A stretch of DNA of 64,000 bases, taken from NCBI GenBank assembly GCA_031365725.1, contig JANLYQ010000010.1, positions 1 through 64,000 of the forward strand. Reading direction: 5' to 3'. The notes under the pieces were generated by a model. That model worked only from the letters and a program-made list of their open reading frames with translations, was not told the DNA's origin and ran no database searches. Shown here in pieces: positions 46,071 to 54,501 of the stretch. The translations under genes and the position numbers were made by a program. The stretch's first letter is position 1. Every line of letters starts with the position of its first letter. This DNA comes from JANLYQ01 sp031365725 (GTDB lineage: Bacteria; Actinomycetota; Actinomycetes; JACCUZ01).

Positions 46071-47180
46071 GTGAGACCGGTGCGCAAGCCAGGCAGGCCT
46101 GTCGTCACCGACGACGACCACCCCCGGCTGCTGCGCACGTCCACGGTCCGGTGGTGGCAGCCGATCGCCGGACTCGGGCTGGTCACCGTCGTCCTCGTCG
46201 CCTGTGGGATCGCCCTGCTGACCGCAGCGGGCATCGTGTCAGCTCTGTTCAGCTCAGGCGGCTCTGGCGGATCTGGCGGCTCAATTGGCTCGGGCGGCTC
46301 AACCGGCTCGAGCAGCAGTTCGACCGACGCGCTCGCCCTCGACACTCCGCTCGGCCTGCTCGCCAACAACCTCGTGATCGCCTGCCTCATCCCGGCCGCC
46401 GCGCTCGCCGTGGCGACCGTGCAGCGGGCCAGGCCCGGCCTGCTGGCCTCGGTCACCGGGCGGCTGCGGTGGCCGCTGCTCGGGCGCCTCGCCGTGGTGG
46501 CGCTGGTCGTGGTGTCGGTGTTCGTCGGCGTGGGCTTCCTGCTGCCGGGCGAGGCCACCACCGGTGGCGACACCGGGCCCGCCGGCACCGCGGGCCCCGC
46601 CGGCACTAGTCCGGGCTTCGGCACCGTGCTGGCCCTGCTCGCGGTGATCCTCGTCTCGACCCCGTTGCAGTCGGCGGGGGAGGAGGTGGGCTTCCGTGGC
46701 TACCTCACCCAGGTGGTGTCGTCGTGGTTCGCGCGCCCCGCGGTCGGCACCGTCCTGGGCGTTCTGGCAAGCGCGACGGTGTTTGCCCTCGCCCATGGCG
46801 CGCAGCAGCCGGTGCTGTTCGCGGATCGCTTCTTGTTCGGCCTGGTCGCGTCGTGGCTGGCGTGGCGCACCGGTGGCCTGGAGGCGTCGATCGCGCTGCA
46901 CGCCGTCAACAACATGGCCAGCCTGGGCATCAGTGCGGTCACCGGCACTTTGGCCGCCTCGCTGGCAAGCACCTCGTTGCCGTGGTCCTCGGCGCTGCTC
47001 GACGCGGTGATGATCGTGACGTACGCCGTGGCCGCGGACCGCGTCGTACGCCGTCACGGGCTGTCGACCCGGCGGCAGCGCGACGGCCTTTTGTCGCCCA
47101 CCCAGGGGGTCGGCTATCCTGGTCCGCGCCCGTCTACCTCGCCGCCAGCGGGGGACGAGACGCCTTGGGGTATGGGGTAA
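46071..47180 (+). CDS. CPBP-family intramembrane protease (Abi/CAAX-like)
   Basis: 369 residues with about seven hydrophobic segments. The motifs of the family are present: EEVGFRG (EExxxR), FALAHG (FxxxH) and HAVNN (HxxxN). Such proteins cleave or process membrane-bound peptides. A Gly/Ser run (GGSGGSGGSIGSGGSTGSSS) sits between the first two spans and a Gly/Thr/Pro loop between later ones. GTG 46080 is an alternative start. The frame ends with a TAA inside the D-arm of tRNA-Gln, so the last 5 codons overlap the tRNA gene. Confidence 0.85.
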   Translation: MRPVRKPGRPVVTDDDHPRLLRTSTVRWWQPIAGLGLVTVVLVACGIALLTAAGIVSALFSSGGSGGSGGSIGSGGSTGSSSSSTDALALDTPLGLLANNLVIACLIPAAALAVATVQRARPGLLASVTGRLRWPLLGRLAVVALVVVSVFVGVGFLLPGEATTGGDTGPAGTAGPAGTSPGFGTVLALLAVILVSTPLQSAGEEVGFRGYLTQVVSSWFARPAVGTVLGVLASATVFALAHGAQQPVLFADRFLFGLVASWLAWRTGGLEASIALHAVNNMASLGISAVTGTLAASLASTSLPWSSALLDAVMIVTYAVAADRVVRRHGLSTRRQRDGLLSPTQGVGYPGPRPSTSPPAGDETPWGMG

Positions 47181-47237
47181 TTGGCAGCCCGACTGATTCT
47201 GGTTCAGTTAGTCTTGGTTCGAGTCCAGGTACCCCAG
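47166..47237 (+). tRNA. tRNA-Gln (anticodon CTG)
   Basis: 72 bases folding as a cloverleaf: acceptor TGGGGTA / TACCCCA, anticodon stem ACTGA / TCAGT with loop TTCTGGT, T-arm CTTGG / CCAGG with TTCGAGT. Discriminator G; the CCA end is not encoded. Its first 15 bases are also the end of the CPBP protease gene. Confidence 0.96.
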
Positions 47238-47249
47238 CTCCTCCATCGT

Positions 47250-47325
47250 GGCCCCGTTGTGTAGTGGCCTAGCACGCCGCCCTCTCAAGGCGGTAGCGCG
47301 GGTTCGAATCCCGTCGGGGCTACCA
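47250..47325 (+). tRNA. tRNA-Glu (anticodon CTC), CCA encoded
   Basis: Acceptor GGCCCCG / CGGGGCT, anticodon stem CCGCC / GGCGG with loop CTCTCAA, T-loop TTCGAAT; discriminator A at 47322 and encoded CCA 47323-47325. Twelve bases after tRNA-Gln, so cotranscribed. Confidence 0.97.
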
Positions 47326-47340
47326 CGTGCAGAGGTCAGC

Positions 47341-47368
47341 GGCCCAAGTCCGGCTCCGGACTTGGGCC
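47341..47368. terminator. Perfect 12-bp hairpin after tRNA-Glu
   Basis: GGCCCAAGTCCG / CGGACTTGGGCC with a 4-base loop, 15 bases after the tRNA CCA. No T-run; extra pairing of flanking CGTGC/AGAGG-type bases is possible. Ends the gltX-tRNA unit. Confidence 0.7.
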
Positions 47369-47478
47369 TCTGGCACGTCTCTCTTGCGCCAACGATCGAT
47401 CGTGCCCACGGTGCCTACCAACACCGCCGGACTCACAGGGCCCAGGCTCCGCCGAGGCTGCTGTACCAACGGGCACAC

Positions 47479-47536
47479 AGAAGCCGCTGTCGCGCCCGCC
47501 GGCCACGCTCAGCCGGCCGGTGCAGGCACGGCTTCT
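47479..47536. terminator. Branched inverted repeat downstream of the urease-like operon
   Basis: Outer arms AGAAGCCG / CGGCTTCT and inner arms CCGGCC / GGCCGG around a 10-base loop, about 80-140 bases beyond the minus-strand ureC stop. Likely structured 3' end of that operon. The rest of 47369-47617 shows no gene. Confidence 0.4.
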
Positions 47537-47617
47537 GGGTGTCGGTCGGTACGCCACGCCCGTCCGGCCGCGGTTCTAGGGGTGTGGGTGGCGGCCGCGC
47601 GTCCGGGCAGCGACTGG

Positions 47618-49297
47618 TCAGAGGGTGTAGAGCCGGCCGAGCGGCACGGAGTCGACGGGTGGACACCAGACCGGCTGGCCGTCGAGGGTGACGTCACCCC
47701 GGCGGTCGACGACCACCTCGGCGGAGCTGCGGTGCCGGTCCATCTGGGCCAGCCCGATGCCGCGGGTGCCCCGCACCGCCACCCGCCGGCGCCGGGTCGG
47801 GAAACGGTCACCGGCTGCGGCCGCAGCGGAGCTGACGAACAGCACCGAGAGCTCGGCCGGCGCACCGCCGTGGCCGCCCACCTGCGGACCCAGCACCAGC
47901 GGCTGCGCCGCGTCGATAGCGGCGTTGGGATCACCGACCCGACCCCACGCTGGGAAGCCGGCCTTGAGCACCAGTCGCGGGCTGACCCCGAACCTCGCCG
48001 GCTCCCAGAGCACCAGGTCGGCGAGCTTGCCGACCTCCAGCGAGCCGACCTCGTGCGCCAGGCCGTGGGCGACGGCGGGGTTGAGCGTCAGCTTGGCCAC
48101 GTAGCGCAGGACGCGGTCATTGTCGTGACCGTCGTGACCCTCAGCAGCCTCGACCGCCCGCTCCCGCGCGCGCATCAGGCCGGCCAGGGCGAAGGTGCGC
48201 CGCATCGTCTCCCCGGCCCGGCCCATGCCCTGGGCGTCGGAGGAGGTGATGGGGATGACGCCGAGGTCGTGCAGCACGTTCTCGGCGCCAATGGTGCGGG
48301 CCCGGACCCGGTCCCGGGCCATCTCGACGTCGCCCGGGACGTCACCGGACAGGCCGTGCACCGACATGATCATGTCGAGGTGCTCGGCCACCGAGTCTCG
48401 ACCGAACGGCAGCGTCGGGTTGGTCGAGGAGCCGATGACGTGCGGCACGCCGGCCAGGCTGAGCACGTCGGGCACGTGCCCGCCGCCGCAGCCCTCGACG
48501 TGGAACGCGTGCACGGTGCGACCGTCGAGCACTGCCAACGTGTCGCGCACCGACAGGCTCTCGTTGAGCCCGTCGGTGTGCAGGGCCACCTGCACGTCGT
48601 GCTCCTCGGCGACGCGCAACGCGGTGTCCAGGGCGCGGGCGTGCGCGCCCATGTCCTCGTGCACCTTGAAGCCGCAGGCGCCCCCCTCGACCAGGGCCTC
48701 GATCAGGGGCGCCGGATGCGACGACGACCCGCGCGCCAGCATGCCGATGTTGACCGGCCATGCGTCAAGAGCGGCGTAGGCCGTGCGCAGCGCCCACGGT
48801 GAGTTGACCCCGACGCCCCACACCGGCCCGAACTCCTGGGCGATCACCGTCGTGACGCCGGAGGCCAGCGACGCCTCGAGCACCCGAGGGCTGAGCAGGT
48901 GCACATGGGTGTCGATCGCACCGGCGGTCGCGATGAGGCCTTCGCCGCTCACGATGGTCGTGCCGGTCCCGACCACCACCGTGACGCCATCGAGGGTGTC
49001 CGGGTTGCCGGCCCGCCCGACCGCCGCGATGCGGCCCTCGCGGACACCGATCGAGGTGCTGCGCACACCGAGCACCGGGTCGAGGACGAGCACGTTGGTC
49101 ACGACCAGGTCGCACGTGTCGGCGACCGAGGCGGCCTTGAGGTGCAGGCCGTCGCGGGCAGTCCTGGCGAAGCCGGTGACGAGCTCGTCGCCGGGACGCT
49201 GCGAGTCGTGGGTGACCTCGACGACCAGTCCGGTGTCGCCCAGCGCCACCCGGTCGCCTGCGGTCGGTCCATAGATCGTCGTACGGCGCTCGCTCAC
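47618..49297 (-). CDS. ureC: Urease alpha subunit-like amidohydrolase (divergent, no accessory genes nearby)
   Basis: 559 residues, full length. Ligand positions of classical UreC are recognisable at a constant offset of six: His131 and His133 (DTHVHLLSP), Lys211 for carbamylation and His213 (GFKVHEDMG), His240 (ALHTDGLNES), His266 (FHVEGCGGGH), flap His314 and Asp354 (TSSDAQGMGR). Differences: the flap Cys before the catalytic His is Val313, the GGTGPAAGT..ATTCTPG-type segment is replaced by IAQEFGPVWGVGVNSP, and Cys270 replaces Ala in the EGAGGGH motif. So it may hydrolyse urea poorly or act on another amide. No ureE, F, G or D is in the window. GTG 49297 overlaps the ureAB stop (GTGA). Confidence 0.85.
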   Translation of the reverse strand: MSERRTTIYGPTAGDRVALGDTGLVVEVTHDSQRPGDELVTGFARTARDGLHLKAASVADTCDLVVTNVLVLDPVLGVRSTSIGVREGRIAAVGRAGNPDTLDGVTVVVGTGTTIVSGEGLIATAGAIDTHVHLLSPRVLEASLASGVTTVIAQEFGPVWGVGVNSPWALRTAYAALDAWPVNIGMLARGSSSHPAPLIEALVEGGACGFKVHEDMGAHARALDTALRVAEEHDVQVALHTDGLNESLSVRDTLAVLDGRTVHAFHVEGCGGGHVPDVLSLAGVPHVIGSSTNPTLPFGRDSVAEHLDMIMSVHGLSGDVPGDVEMARDRVRARTIGAENVLHDLGVIPITSSDAQGMGRAGETMRRTFALAGLMRARERAVEAAEGHDGHDNDRVLRYVAKLTLNPAVAHGLAHEVGSLEVGKLADLVLWEPARFGVSPRLVLKAGFPAWGRVGDPNAAIDAAQPLVLGPQVGGHGGAPAELSVLFVSSAAAAAGDRFPTRRRRVAVRGTRGIGLAQMDRHRSSAEVVVDRRGDVTLDGQPVWCPPVDSVPLGRLYTL

Positions 49298-49995
49298 GGG
49301 TGCTCGTCGGCGCCGAGATAGCCGGTGGCCCGGGCCCGGGCGAGGCCGGCCTCGCGAGCACCGGGCGCGTCCAGCGGGCCATCGACCAGCCCGGCGAAGC
49401 CGATGACGATGCGCTCGCCGCCGATGGGGCGCAGGCCGACGTCGACCGGGACAGCGGGCTCGAAGCGCACGACCTGACCCGCAGGCACCGCGAGATGCAT
49501 GCCCCAGGCGGCCGAGCGGTCGAAGCGCAGCCGCGGGTTGACCTCGAAGAAGTGCAGGTGCGAGGTGACGCTGATCGGCACTGTGGCCTCGTTGACCACC
49601 GCGAGAGTCACCGTCGGACCTGGCGCGGCCGGTGGAGGCGCGGCCCCTGCCGCCCGGTAGATGCGACCGGGGGAGGTGGTCTCGGTGCCGGCAGGCCCGA
49701 ACGGCTCGGGCACCACCACCAGGCGGGTGCCGTCGTCGAAGACCGCCTCGACCGCAACCTCACGCACCACGTCGGCCACACCGGGAAGCACCTCGTCGCT
49801 GCGCAGCGCGGTGCGACCGAGCTCGCGCGCCGCGTCGACCCGAAGGCCGTCACGCGCGGCCTCGGCCACCGTGTCCGCGACGATCGCGGTGGCCTCCGGC
49901 ACGTTGAGCAGCAGGCCGCGAGCTTGTCGGGCCCGCGCCAGCTCGGCGACCGTGAAGATCAGCAGCCGGTCACGCTCGGAGGGCGTCAGGTGCAT
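49294..49995 (-). CDS. ureAB: Fused urease gamma-beta subunit
   Basis: 233 residues. Gamma part about 1-100 (MHLTPSERDRLLIFTVAELARARQ, LNVPEATAIVAD) and beta part about 110-233 (SHLHFFEVNPRLRFDRSAAWGMHLAVPAG, PVDVGLRPIGGERIVIGFAGLVDG). Fusions of this kind occur in other bacteria. Starts at ATG 49995 with an ideal AAGGAGG 4-5 bases upstream and is coupled to ureC. The central linker is Pro/Ala-rich. Confidence 0.9.
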   Translation of the reverse strand: MHLTPSERDRLLIFTVAELARARQARGLLLNVPEATAIVADTVAEAARDGLRVDAARELGRTALRSDEVLPGVADVVREVAVEAVFDDGTRLVVVPEPFGPAGTETTSPGRIYRAAGAAPPPAAPGPTVTLAVVNEATVPISVTSHLHFFEVNPRLRFDRSAAWGMHLAVPAGQVVRFEPAVPVDVGLRPIGGERIVIGFAGLVDGPLDAPGAREAGLARARATGYLGADEHP

Positions 49996-50203
49996 CCTGC
50001 CTCCTTGCTCGGAACGGCGTCCCGGTCCACGACGGGTGGCGGGTTCCCCCGTTGTTCCGGCCTTGCGACGACGGTCCGGACCCTCTTCCGCCCGGAGGCT
50101 AACGCGGTTAGTGTCCGGCTGGCTTTCGACCCCCCCGGGCTGTAGCCGGTCTCAGCCCGCTGCAGCGCCGCTGCCCACGACCTGGGAGAAGTGCACACCC
50201 CTG

Positions 50204-51871
50204 ATGACGTCCACACCAGCAGCGGATCTGGGCGCGAGCGGCTCGGCGTACGCCGACCTAGTCGTCACCGGCGTGCGGGTCTACGTCGGTGACGATCAGC
50301 GCCGGTGGGCGTCGGCGGTGGCGGTGCGGGGCGACCGCATCGCTGCCGTCGGTACGCCGGCCGACGTTGCGGACTTCATCGGCACCGGCACCCGCGTGGT
50401 CGACGCGCCCGGCGGCCTCCTGGTGCCCGGTTTCCAGGACGCGCACGTGCATGCGCCGTTCGCCGGGCGCAACCGGCTGCACCTGTTCCTGGGCGACCTC
50501 CCCGGTCGGGTGGCCTACCTCGAGGCCATCGGCCGGTATGCCGCCGAGCACCCGGAGGTGGAGTGGGTGATGGGCGGTGGCTGGGCCATGGAGCACTTCC
50601 CCGGCGGGCTGCCCACCAAGGAGGACCTCGACGCGATCCTGCCCGACCGGCCGGTTTTCCTGTTCAACCGCGACGTGCACGGCGCGTGGGTCAACAGCGA
50701 GACGCTGCGCCGGGCCGGCATCGACGCCGGCACACCGGACCCGGCCGACGGCAGGATCGAACGCGACCACACCGGCGCCCCGACCGGCATGCTGCACGAG
50801 GGGGCGGCGTACAGCGTCAACGACGCGCTCGTCCCGAAGCCGGACCACGACGAGTGGCAGCGGGCGATCCTCAACGCCCAGGAGCACCTGCACAGCCTCG
50901 GCATCACCGGCTGGCAGGACGCGTGGGTGACGCCGGAGACCCTGCGGGCCTACGGAGCGCTCGCCGGGTCCGGGCAGCTCACGGCGCGGGTCGTCGGTGC
51001 CCTGTGGTGGGACAGGCACCGAGGGCTCGAGCAGATCGAGGACCTCGTCGCGCAACGGGCCGACGGCGCGGTCGGCCGGTTCCACCCGACCACCGTCAAG
51101 ATCATGACCGACGGTGTCCTCGAGAACTACACCGGCGCGTTGCTGGAGCCCTACTGCGACGGGTGTGGTGGTCACACCGACAACCGCGGCATCACCTTCC
51201 TCCAGCGCGATCTGCTCGCGTCGGCGGTGACCGAGCTCGACCGGCTCGGCTTCCAGGTGCACCTGCACACCATCGGGGACCGTGCGGTGCGCGACGCGCT
51301 CGATGCCGTAGCTGCTGCCCGGAACGCCAACGGCAGCAACGACCTGAGACACCACCTCGCGCACGTCCAGGTGGTGCACCCCGATGACCTGCTGCGCTTT
51401 GCCGAGCTCGGAGTGGTGGCCAACTGTCAGACCTACTGGGCGATGAACGACGCGCAGCTCACCGATCTGACGATGCCGTTCCTCGGCGAGGAGCGCTCCG
51501 CGCAGATGTATCCCTTCGGCGACCTGCTGCGATCAGGTGCCCGCTTGGCGATGGGCAGTGACTGGGCGGTCAGCACCGCCAACCCCTTGCTGCAGATGGA
51601 GGTGGCCACGACGCGCACCGACCCGCGGCGGCGCGACGGCGTGCCGTTCCGTGCCGACCAGGCGCTGTCGCTGGCCGATGCCCTGGCCGGGTTCACCCGT
51701 GGGTCGGCGTTCGTCAACCATGACGAGCAGGAGGCGGGCAGCATCGAGGTGGGCAAGCGCGCCGACCTCGTCCTGCTGGACCGGGACATCTTCGCGGTCA
51801 GCGCAGGTCCGGTGGGTGACGCGCGGGTGGACCTCACGATGGCCTCCGGCCAGGTCGTGTTCGAGCGCTGA
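50204..51871 (+). CDS. YtcJ-type metal-dependent amidohydrolase
   Basis: 555 residues of the amidohydrolase_3 family. VPGFQDAHVHAPF (HxH metal motif), FLFNRDVHGAWVNSETLR, IMTDGVLENYTGALLEPY, VHLHTIGDRAVRDALDA, HHLAHVQVVHPDD and RLAMGSDWAVSTANPL with the metal Asp, then the terminal GKRADLVLLDRDIF. These enzymes hydrolyse amide or carbamate substrates that are mostly unknown. GGGAGAAG lies about 13 bases before ATG 50204. Divergent from the urease-like pair, 208 bases apart; that gap holds TAGTGT (50109-50114) as the best -10 candidate and nothing else clear. Confidence 0.85.
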   Translation: MTSTPAADLGASGSAYADLVVTGVRVYVGDDQRRWASAVAVRGDRIAAVGTPADVADFIGTGTRVVDAPGGLLVPGFQDAHVHAPFAGRNRLHLFLGDLPGRVAYLEAIGRYAAEHPEVEWVMGGGWAMEHFPGGLPTKEDLDAILPDRPVFLFNRDVHGAWVNSETLRRAGIDAGTPDPADGRIERDHTGAPTGMLHEGAAYSVNDALVPKPDHDEWQRAILNAQEHLHSLGITGWQDAWVTPETLRAYGALAGSGQLTARVVGALWWDRHRGLEQIEDLVAQRADGAVGRFHPTTVKIMTDGVLENYTGALLEPYCDGCGGHTDNRGITFLQRDLLASAVTELDRLGFQVHLHTIGDRAVRDALDAVAAARNANGSNDLRHHLAHVQVVHPDDLLRFAELGVVANCQTYWAMNDAQLTDLTMPFLGEERSAQMYPFGDLLRSGARLAMGSDWAVSTANPLLQMEVATTRTDPRRRDGVPFRADQALSLADALAGFTRGSAFVNHDEQEAGSIEVGKRADLVLLDRDIFAVSAGPVGDARVDLTMASGQVVFER

Positions 51872-51888
51872 CACGTCCGGGCGGGGGC

Positions 51889-52917
51889 TCAGTCCTCGGT
51901 GCTGGTCGGCGCCGGCGCCGGCGCCGCGGTCGGCGCCTCGGCGGAGAAGCCGTGCGAACCGTCCGAGCCGCCGCCTGAGCCGCCGGAGTCGCCGCCGTGT
52001 CCCCCTGTGCTGGCGTCCGCGGTCGGGGTGGGGGAGGGAGCATGCGTGCCGCCACCGCTGCTGCTCTCGTCGGAGGTGTCGCCGCCGGACCCTCCGCCGC
52101 CGGATCCGCCAGACCCGTCCGATCCGCCAGACCCGTCTGATCCGCCAGACTCGTCAGACCCGTCCGATCCGCCGCTCGTGTGGGTGCTCGTAGCGGTCGG
52201 TGCGGGCCGCCCGGATCCGCGGCCGCCGGACCCATCGCCGCCCGAGCCGCCCGAGCCGTTGTCGTCACCGGAGCCGCCCGAGCCGCTGCTGCCGCCGGAC
52301 CCGGACCCGTCGTCCGACCCGGATCCGTCGCCGGAGCCACCGGAACCCGGACCGCCGTTGCCTGAGCCAGATCCGGTCGAGCCGCCGCCACCAGCACCGC
52401 TGCCGGCCGGGCGAGCGGTCGAGGGCGTGTTCGGCTGCGGCGTGCTCGTGGGGCTGGTGCGGCCGTGCGGTGCGGTGGGGCTGTCGTTGTCCGACGAGCC
52501 GAAGGGGGTCAGGGTCGTGACGATGCGGCTGAACACCTCGCGGGCGGCCTGCGGCACGTCCTGCGCAGCGGCACTGCCGACGAAGGGCGCTGTCATGACC
52601 GCGGAGATGCCTACGGCCAGCGCACCCCGGCGGACCCAGGGGTTGCGCGCCGAGCGGGCCGACTGGATCGGGATGACTGTCGTCGTGGCAGCAGCTACGG
52701 CCGTGCTCCCTGACATGAGCGCGGCGAGGGCGGCCGAGGGTGCGGGGGCAGGCCCGTCGACGACCTGGCGCCAGGTGGCGAGGACATCCGCGACCTGGGA
52801 CAGCCGTGGGTCCACGACGTGGCCGTCGGCGCCCAGGAGCGCGTCGAGGCTCGCGTCGTCGGGCTGGGGTCCTCGGTCGTTGCGCATCTCGAACCAGTCA
52901 TCGTCGACGGGGTTCAC
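51889..52917 (-). CDS. Gly/Ser/Asp-rich single-span protein coupled to an ECF sigma factor (putative anti-sigma factor)
   Basis: 342 residues. N-terminal cytoplasmic part about 1-90 (LDALLGADGHVVDPRLSQVADVLATWRQVV), one membrane span (RGALAVGISAVMTAPFVGSAAA), a short conserved-looking helix (VPQAAREVFSRIVTTLTPFG), then about 190 residues dominated by Gly, Ser, Asp and Pro. There is no HxxxCxxC zinc motif. Stop-start coupling to the sigma gene (GTGA at 52914-52917) and the single span suggest a membrane anti-sigma factor, with the low-complexity part outside. Family not recognised; function inferred from context. Confidence 0.6.
   Translation of the reverse strand: MNPVDDDWFEMRNDRGPQPDDASLDALLGADGHVVDPRLSQVADVLATWRQVVDGPAPAPSAALAALMSGSTAVAAATTTVIPIQSARSARNPWVRRGALAVGISAVMTAPFVGSAAAQDVPQAAREVFSRIVTTLTPFGSSDNDSPTAPHGRTSPTSTPQPNTPSTARPAGSGAGGGGSTGSGSGNGGPGSGGSGDGSGSDDGSGSGGSSGSGGSGDDNGSGGSGGDGSGGRGSGRPAPTATSTHTSGGSDGSDESGGSDGSGGSDGSGGSGGGGSGGDTSDESSSGGGTHAPSPTPTADASTGGHGGDSGGSGGGSDGSHGFSAEAPTAAPAPAPTSTED
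52103..52156. repeat. 18-bp tandem repeat inside the Gly/Ser-rich gene
   Basis: Three near-identical consecutive copies of an 18-base unit GATCCGCCAGACCCGTCC (plus-strand reading), the third with two changes, surrounded by further degenerate copies. In the coding strand they give GGSDGS-type repeats. The unit preserves the frame, so length variation between strains is likely. Confidence 0.8.
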
Positions 52918-53474
52918 GGGGTTACGCCTTCCCGGGCCAGCACGTCGCGCAGGGTCAGCAGGGCGCGCCTCTGCAGCTGCTTGACCGCCCCCGGGGTGCG
53001 GCCCAGCAGCTCGGCGACCTGCTCGATGCTGAGGTCGGCCAGATGCCGTAGCTCGAGCACTTCGCGCTGAGCCTCGGGCAGCTGGTCGAGCAGCCTGGTC
53101 ACCTGGGCCAGGCCGATCCCGTGCAGTGCCTCGTCCTCCGACGACGGAGTCGTGCGGGCGTCCAGGTCGGCGTCGTACGCCGTCAGACCCGGGCGCCGGC
53201 TGCGACGGCGCACGTCGTCGACCAGGCGGGCGTGGGCTACCGAGAAGACGAGGCTGCGCAGCCCGGCGCGGCCGCCGGTGACGCTGTCCAGCCGCGGGAA
53301 GACAGCCAGGAAGACCTCGCTGGTGAGGTCCTCCGGCTCCTCGGCGCCGCGATAGCGCAGGTAGCCGTGCACGGCGGGCGCGAGGTCGTCGTAGAGCTGG
53401 CGCAGGGCCGAGGCGTCACCGGCCGCTGCGGCGGCGAGGACCTCCTCGGGCGACCACTGCCCTTGCTCAGTCAC
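52914..53474 (-). CDS. ECF-type RNA polymerase sigma factor
   Basis: 186 residues. Region 2 includes LYDDLAPAVHGYLRYRG, DLTSEVFLAVFPRL and GLRSLVFSVAHARLVDDVRRR; region 4 is LDQLPEAQREVLELRHLADLSIEQVAELLGRTPGAVKQLQRRAL, a clear helix-turn-helix. GTG 53474; the stop overlaps the downstream partner gene. Expected to recognise a special promoter set and to be held by the membrane partner. No typical GGAAC-type autoregulated promoter is evident upstream (53475-53658 otherwise empty). Confidence 0.92.
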   Translation of the reverse strand: MTEQGQWSPEEVLAAAAAGDASALRQLYDDLAPAVHGYLRYRGAEEPEDLTSEVFLAVFPRLDSVTGGRAGLRSLVFSVAHARLVDDVRRRSRRPGLTAYDADLDARTTPSSEDEALHGIGLAQVTRLLDQLPEAQREVLELRHLADLSIEQVAELLGRTPGAVKQLQRRALLTLRDVLAREGVTP

Positions 53475-53658
53475 GGCAGCTCACGACTCGCACGGCTCCG
53501 TACGGCTCCTTCCCGGGGCGACGAGCTGCGGACGCCTCCGGTCCGCACCCTGTCATCGGCTGGTTCCGCCGACGACTTGCGTCGCCCGTGCCCGGCACCG
53601 TAACCCGGGGACCCGACCGGCGCTGCCCTGGCGGTGGGATTCGGGAGGTTCCTGCCGC

Positions 53659-54495
53659 TCAGGCAGGTCGTGCGGCGCCTCTCGTCGCGCCGGCTGCCCC
53701 CGCGGTGGTCGTCGGACCTGGACCGCCCGCGGCGGCCTGAATGGCGCCGGGTGCCGCACCAGCGCCGGCCCCCCCCGAACCGCCCTGGTGCTGGAGCACA
53801 TCGCTGAGCTTGGCCGCGGCGGCACACACGATCTGGGCGTGCAGCCGGCCGGGCTGCCGGCTCAGGCGCTCGATCGGGCCCGACACGGACACGGCGGCGA
53901 CGATGCGACCGCCCGGTCCACGTACCGGTGCCGAGACGGAGGCGACACCGGCCTCGCGCTCGCCGACGCTCTGCGCCCACCCTCGTCGTCGTACGGCGGA
54001 CAGCGCGGTGGCCGTGAACTTGGCCTCCCGCAGGCCCCGGTGCAGGCGGTCGGGCTCTTCCCAGGCCAGCAGGATCTGGGCGGCCGAGCCGGCCTTCATG
54101 GTCAACGTGGCCCCGACGGGCACGGTGTCGCGCAGGCCGGTGAGCCGCTCGGCGCCCGCCACGCAGACCCGGCTGTCGCCCTGCCGCCGATAGAGCTGGG
54201 CGCTCTCACCGGTGATGTCGCGCAGCCGGGCGAGCACCGGGTTGGCGGCCTCGAGCAGGCGGTCCTCGCCGGCGGCGGTGGCCAGCTCACGCAGCCGGGG
54301 GCCGAGGACGAATCGGCCCTGCATGTCGCGAGCGACCAGCCGGTGATGTTCCAGAGCAGTGGCGAGGCGGTGCGCGGTCGGGCGGGCGAGGCCCGTCGCT
54401 GCAACCAGGGACGCGAGGCTGGCCGGTCCGGCTTCCAAGGCGCCCAGCACGATGGCGGCCTTGTCGAGGACACCGACTCCGCTAGAGTTGTCCAT
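53659..54495 (-). CDS. ndgR: IclR-family regulator NdgR
   Basis: 278 residues. N-terminal winged helix (GVLDKAAIVLGALEAGPASLASLVAATGLARPTAHRLATAL) and IclR effector domain (LRDITGESAQLYRRQGDSRVCVAG, PVGATLTMKAGSAAQILLAW, RRRGWAQSVGEREAGVASVSAPV). The sequence agrees with what I remember of Streptomyces NdgR, an activator of leuCD and other amino-acid genes. A 40-residue Gly/Ala/Pro tail follows residue 240 and is not in that family's usual length. ATG 54495 follows CAGTAT by 6 bases. Divergent from leuC, its expected target. Confidence 0.9.
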   Translation of the reverse strand: MDNSSGVGVLDKAAIVLGALEAGPASLASLVAATGLARPTAHRLATALEHHRLVARDMQGRFVLGPRLRELATAAGEDRLLEAANPVLARLRDITGESAQLYRRQGDSRVCVAGAERLTGLRDTVPVGATLTMKAGSAAQILLAWEEPDRLHRGLREAKFTATALSAVRRRGWAQSVGEREAGVASVSAPVRGPGGRIVAAVSVSGPIERLSRQPGRLHAQIVCAAAAKLSDVLQHQGGSGGAGAGAAPGAIQAAAGGPGPTTTAGAAGATRGAARPA

Positions 54496-54501
54496 GTACC
54501 G

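Noticed and set aside
50010..50040. GGAAC-like motif upstream of the YtcJ amidohydrolase as an ECF sigma promoter
   Set aside because: The matching -10 at the right distance is weak and the motif is short; in GC-rich DNA this occurs by chance.
51889..52480. Short regular repeats that could be mistaken for a CRISPR array
   Set aside because: They are in-frame coding repeats for Gly/Ser/Asp runs, without unique spacers of constant length; no cas genes are present.
53560..53575. GGAACC on the minus strand upstream of the ECF sigma gene as its own autoregulated promoter
   Set aside because: No CGTC/CGTT-type -10 at 16-17 bases; the nearest is about 27 bases away.
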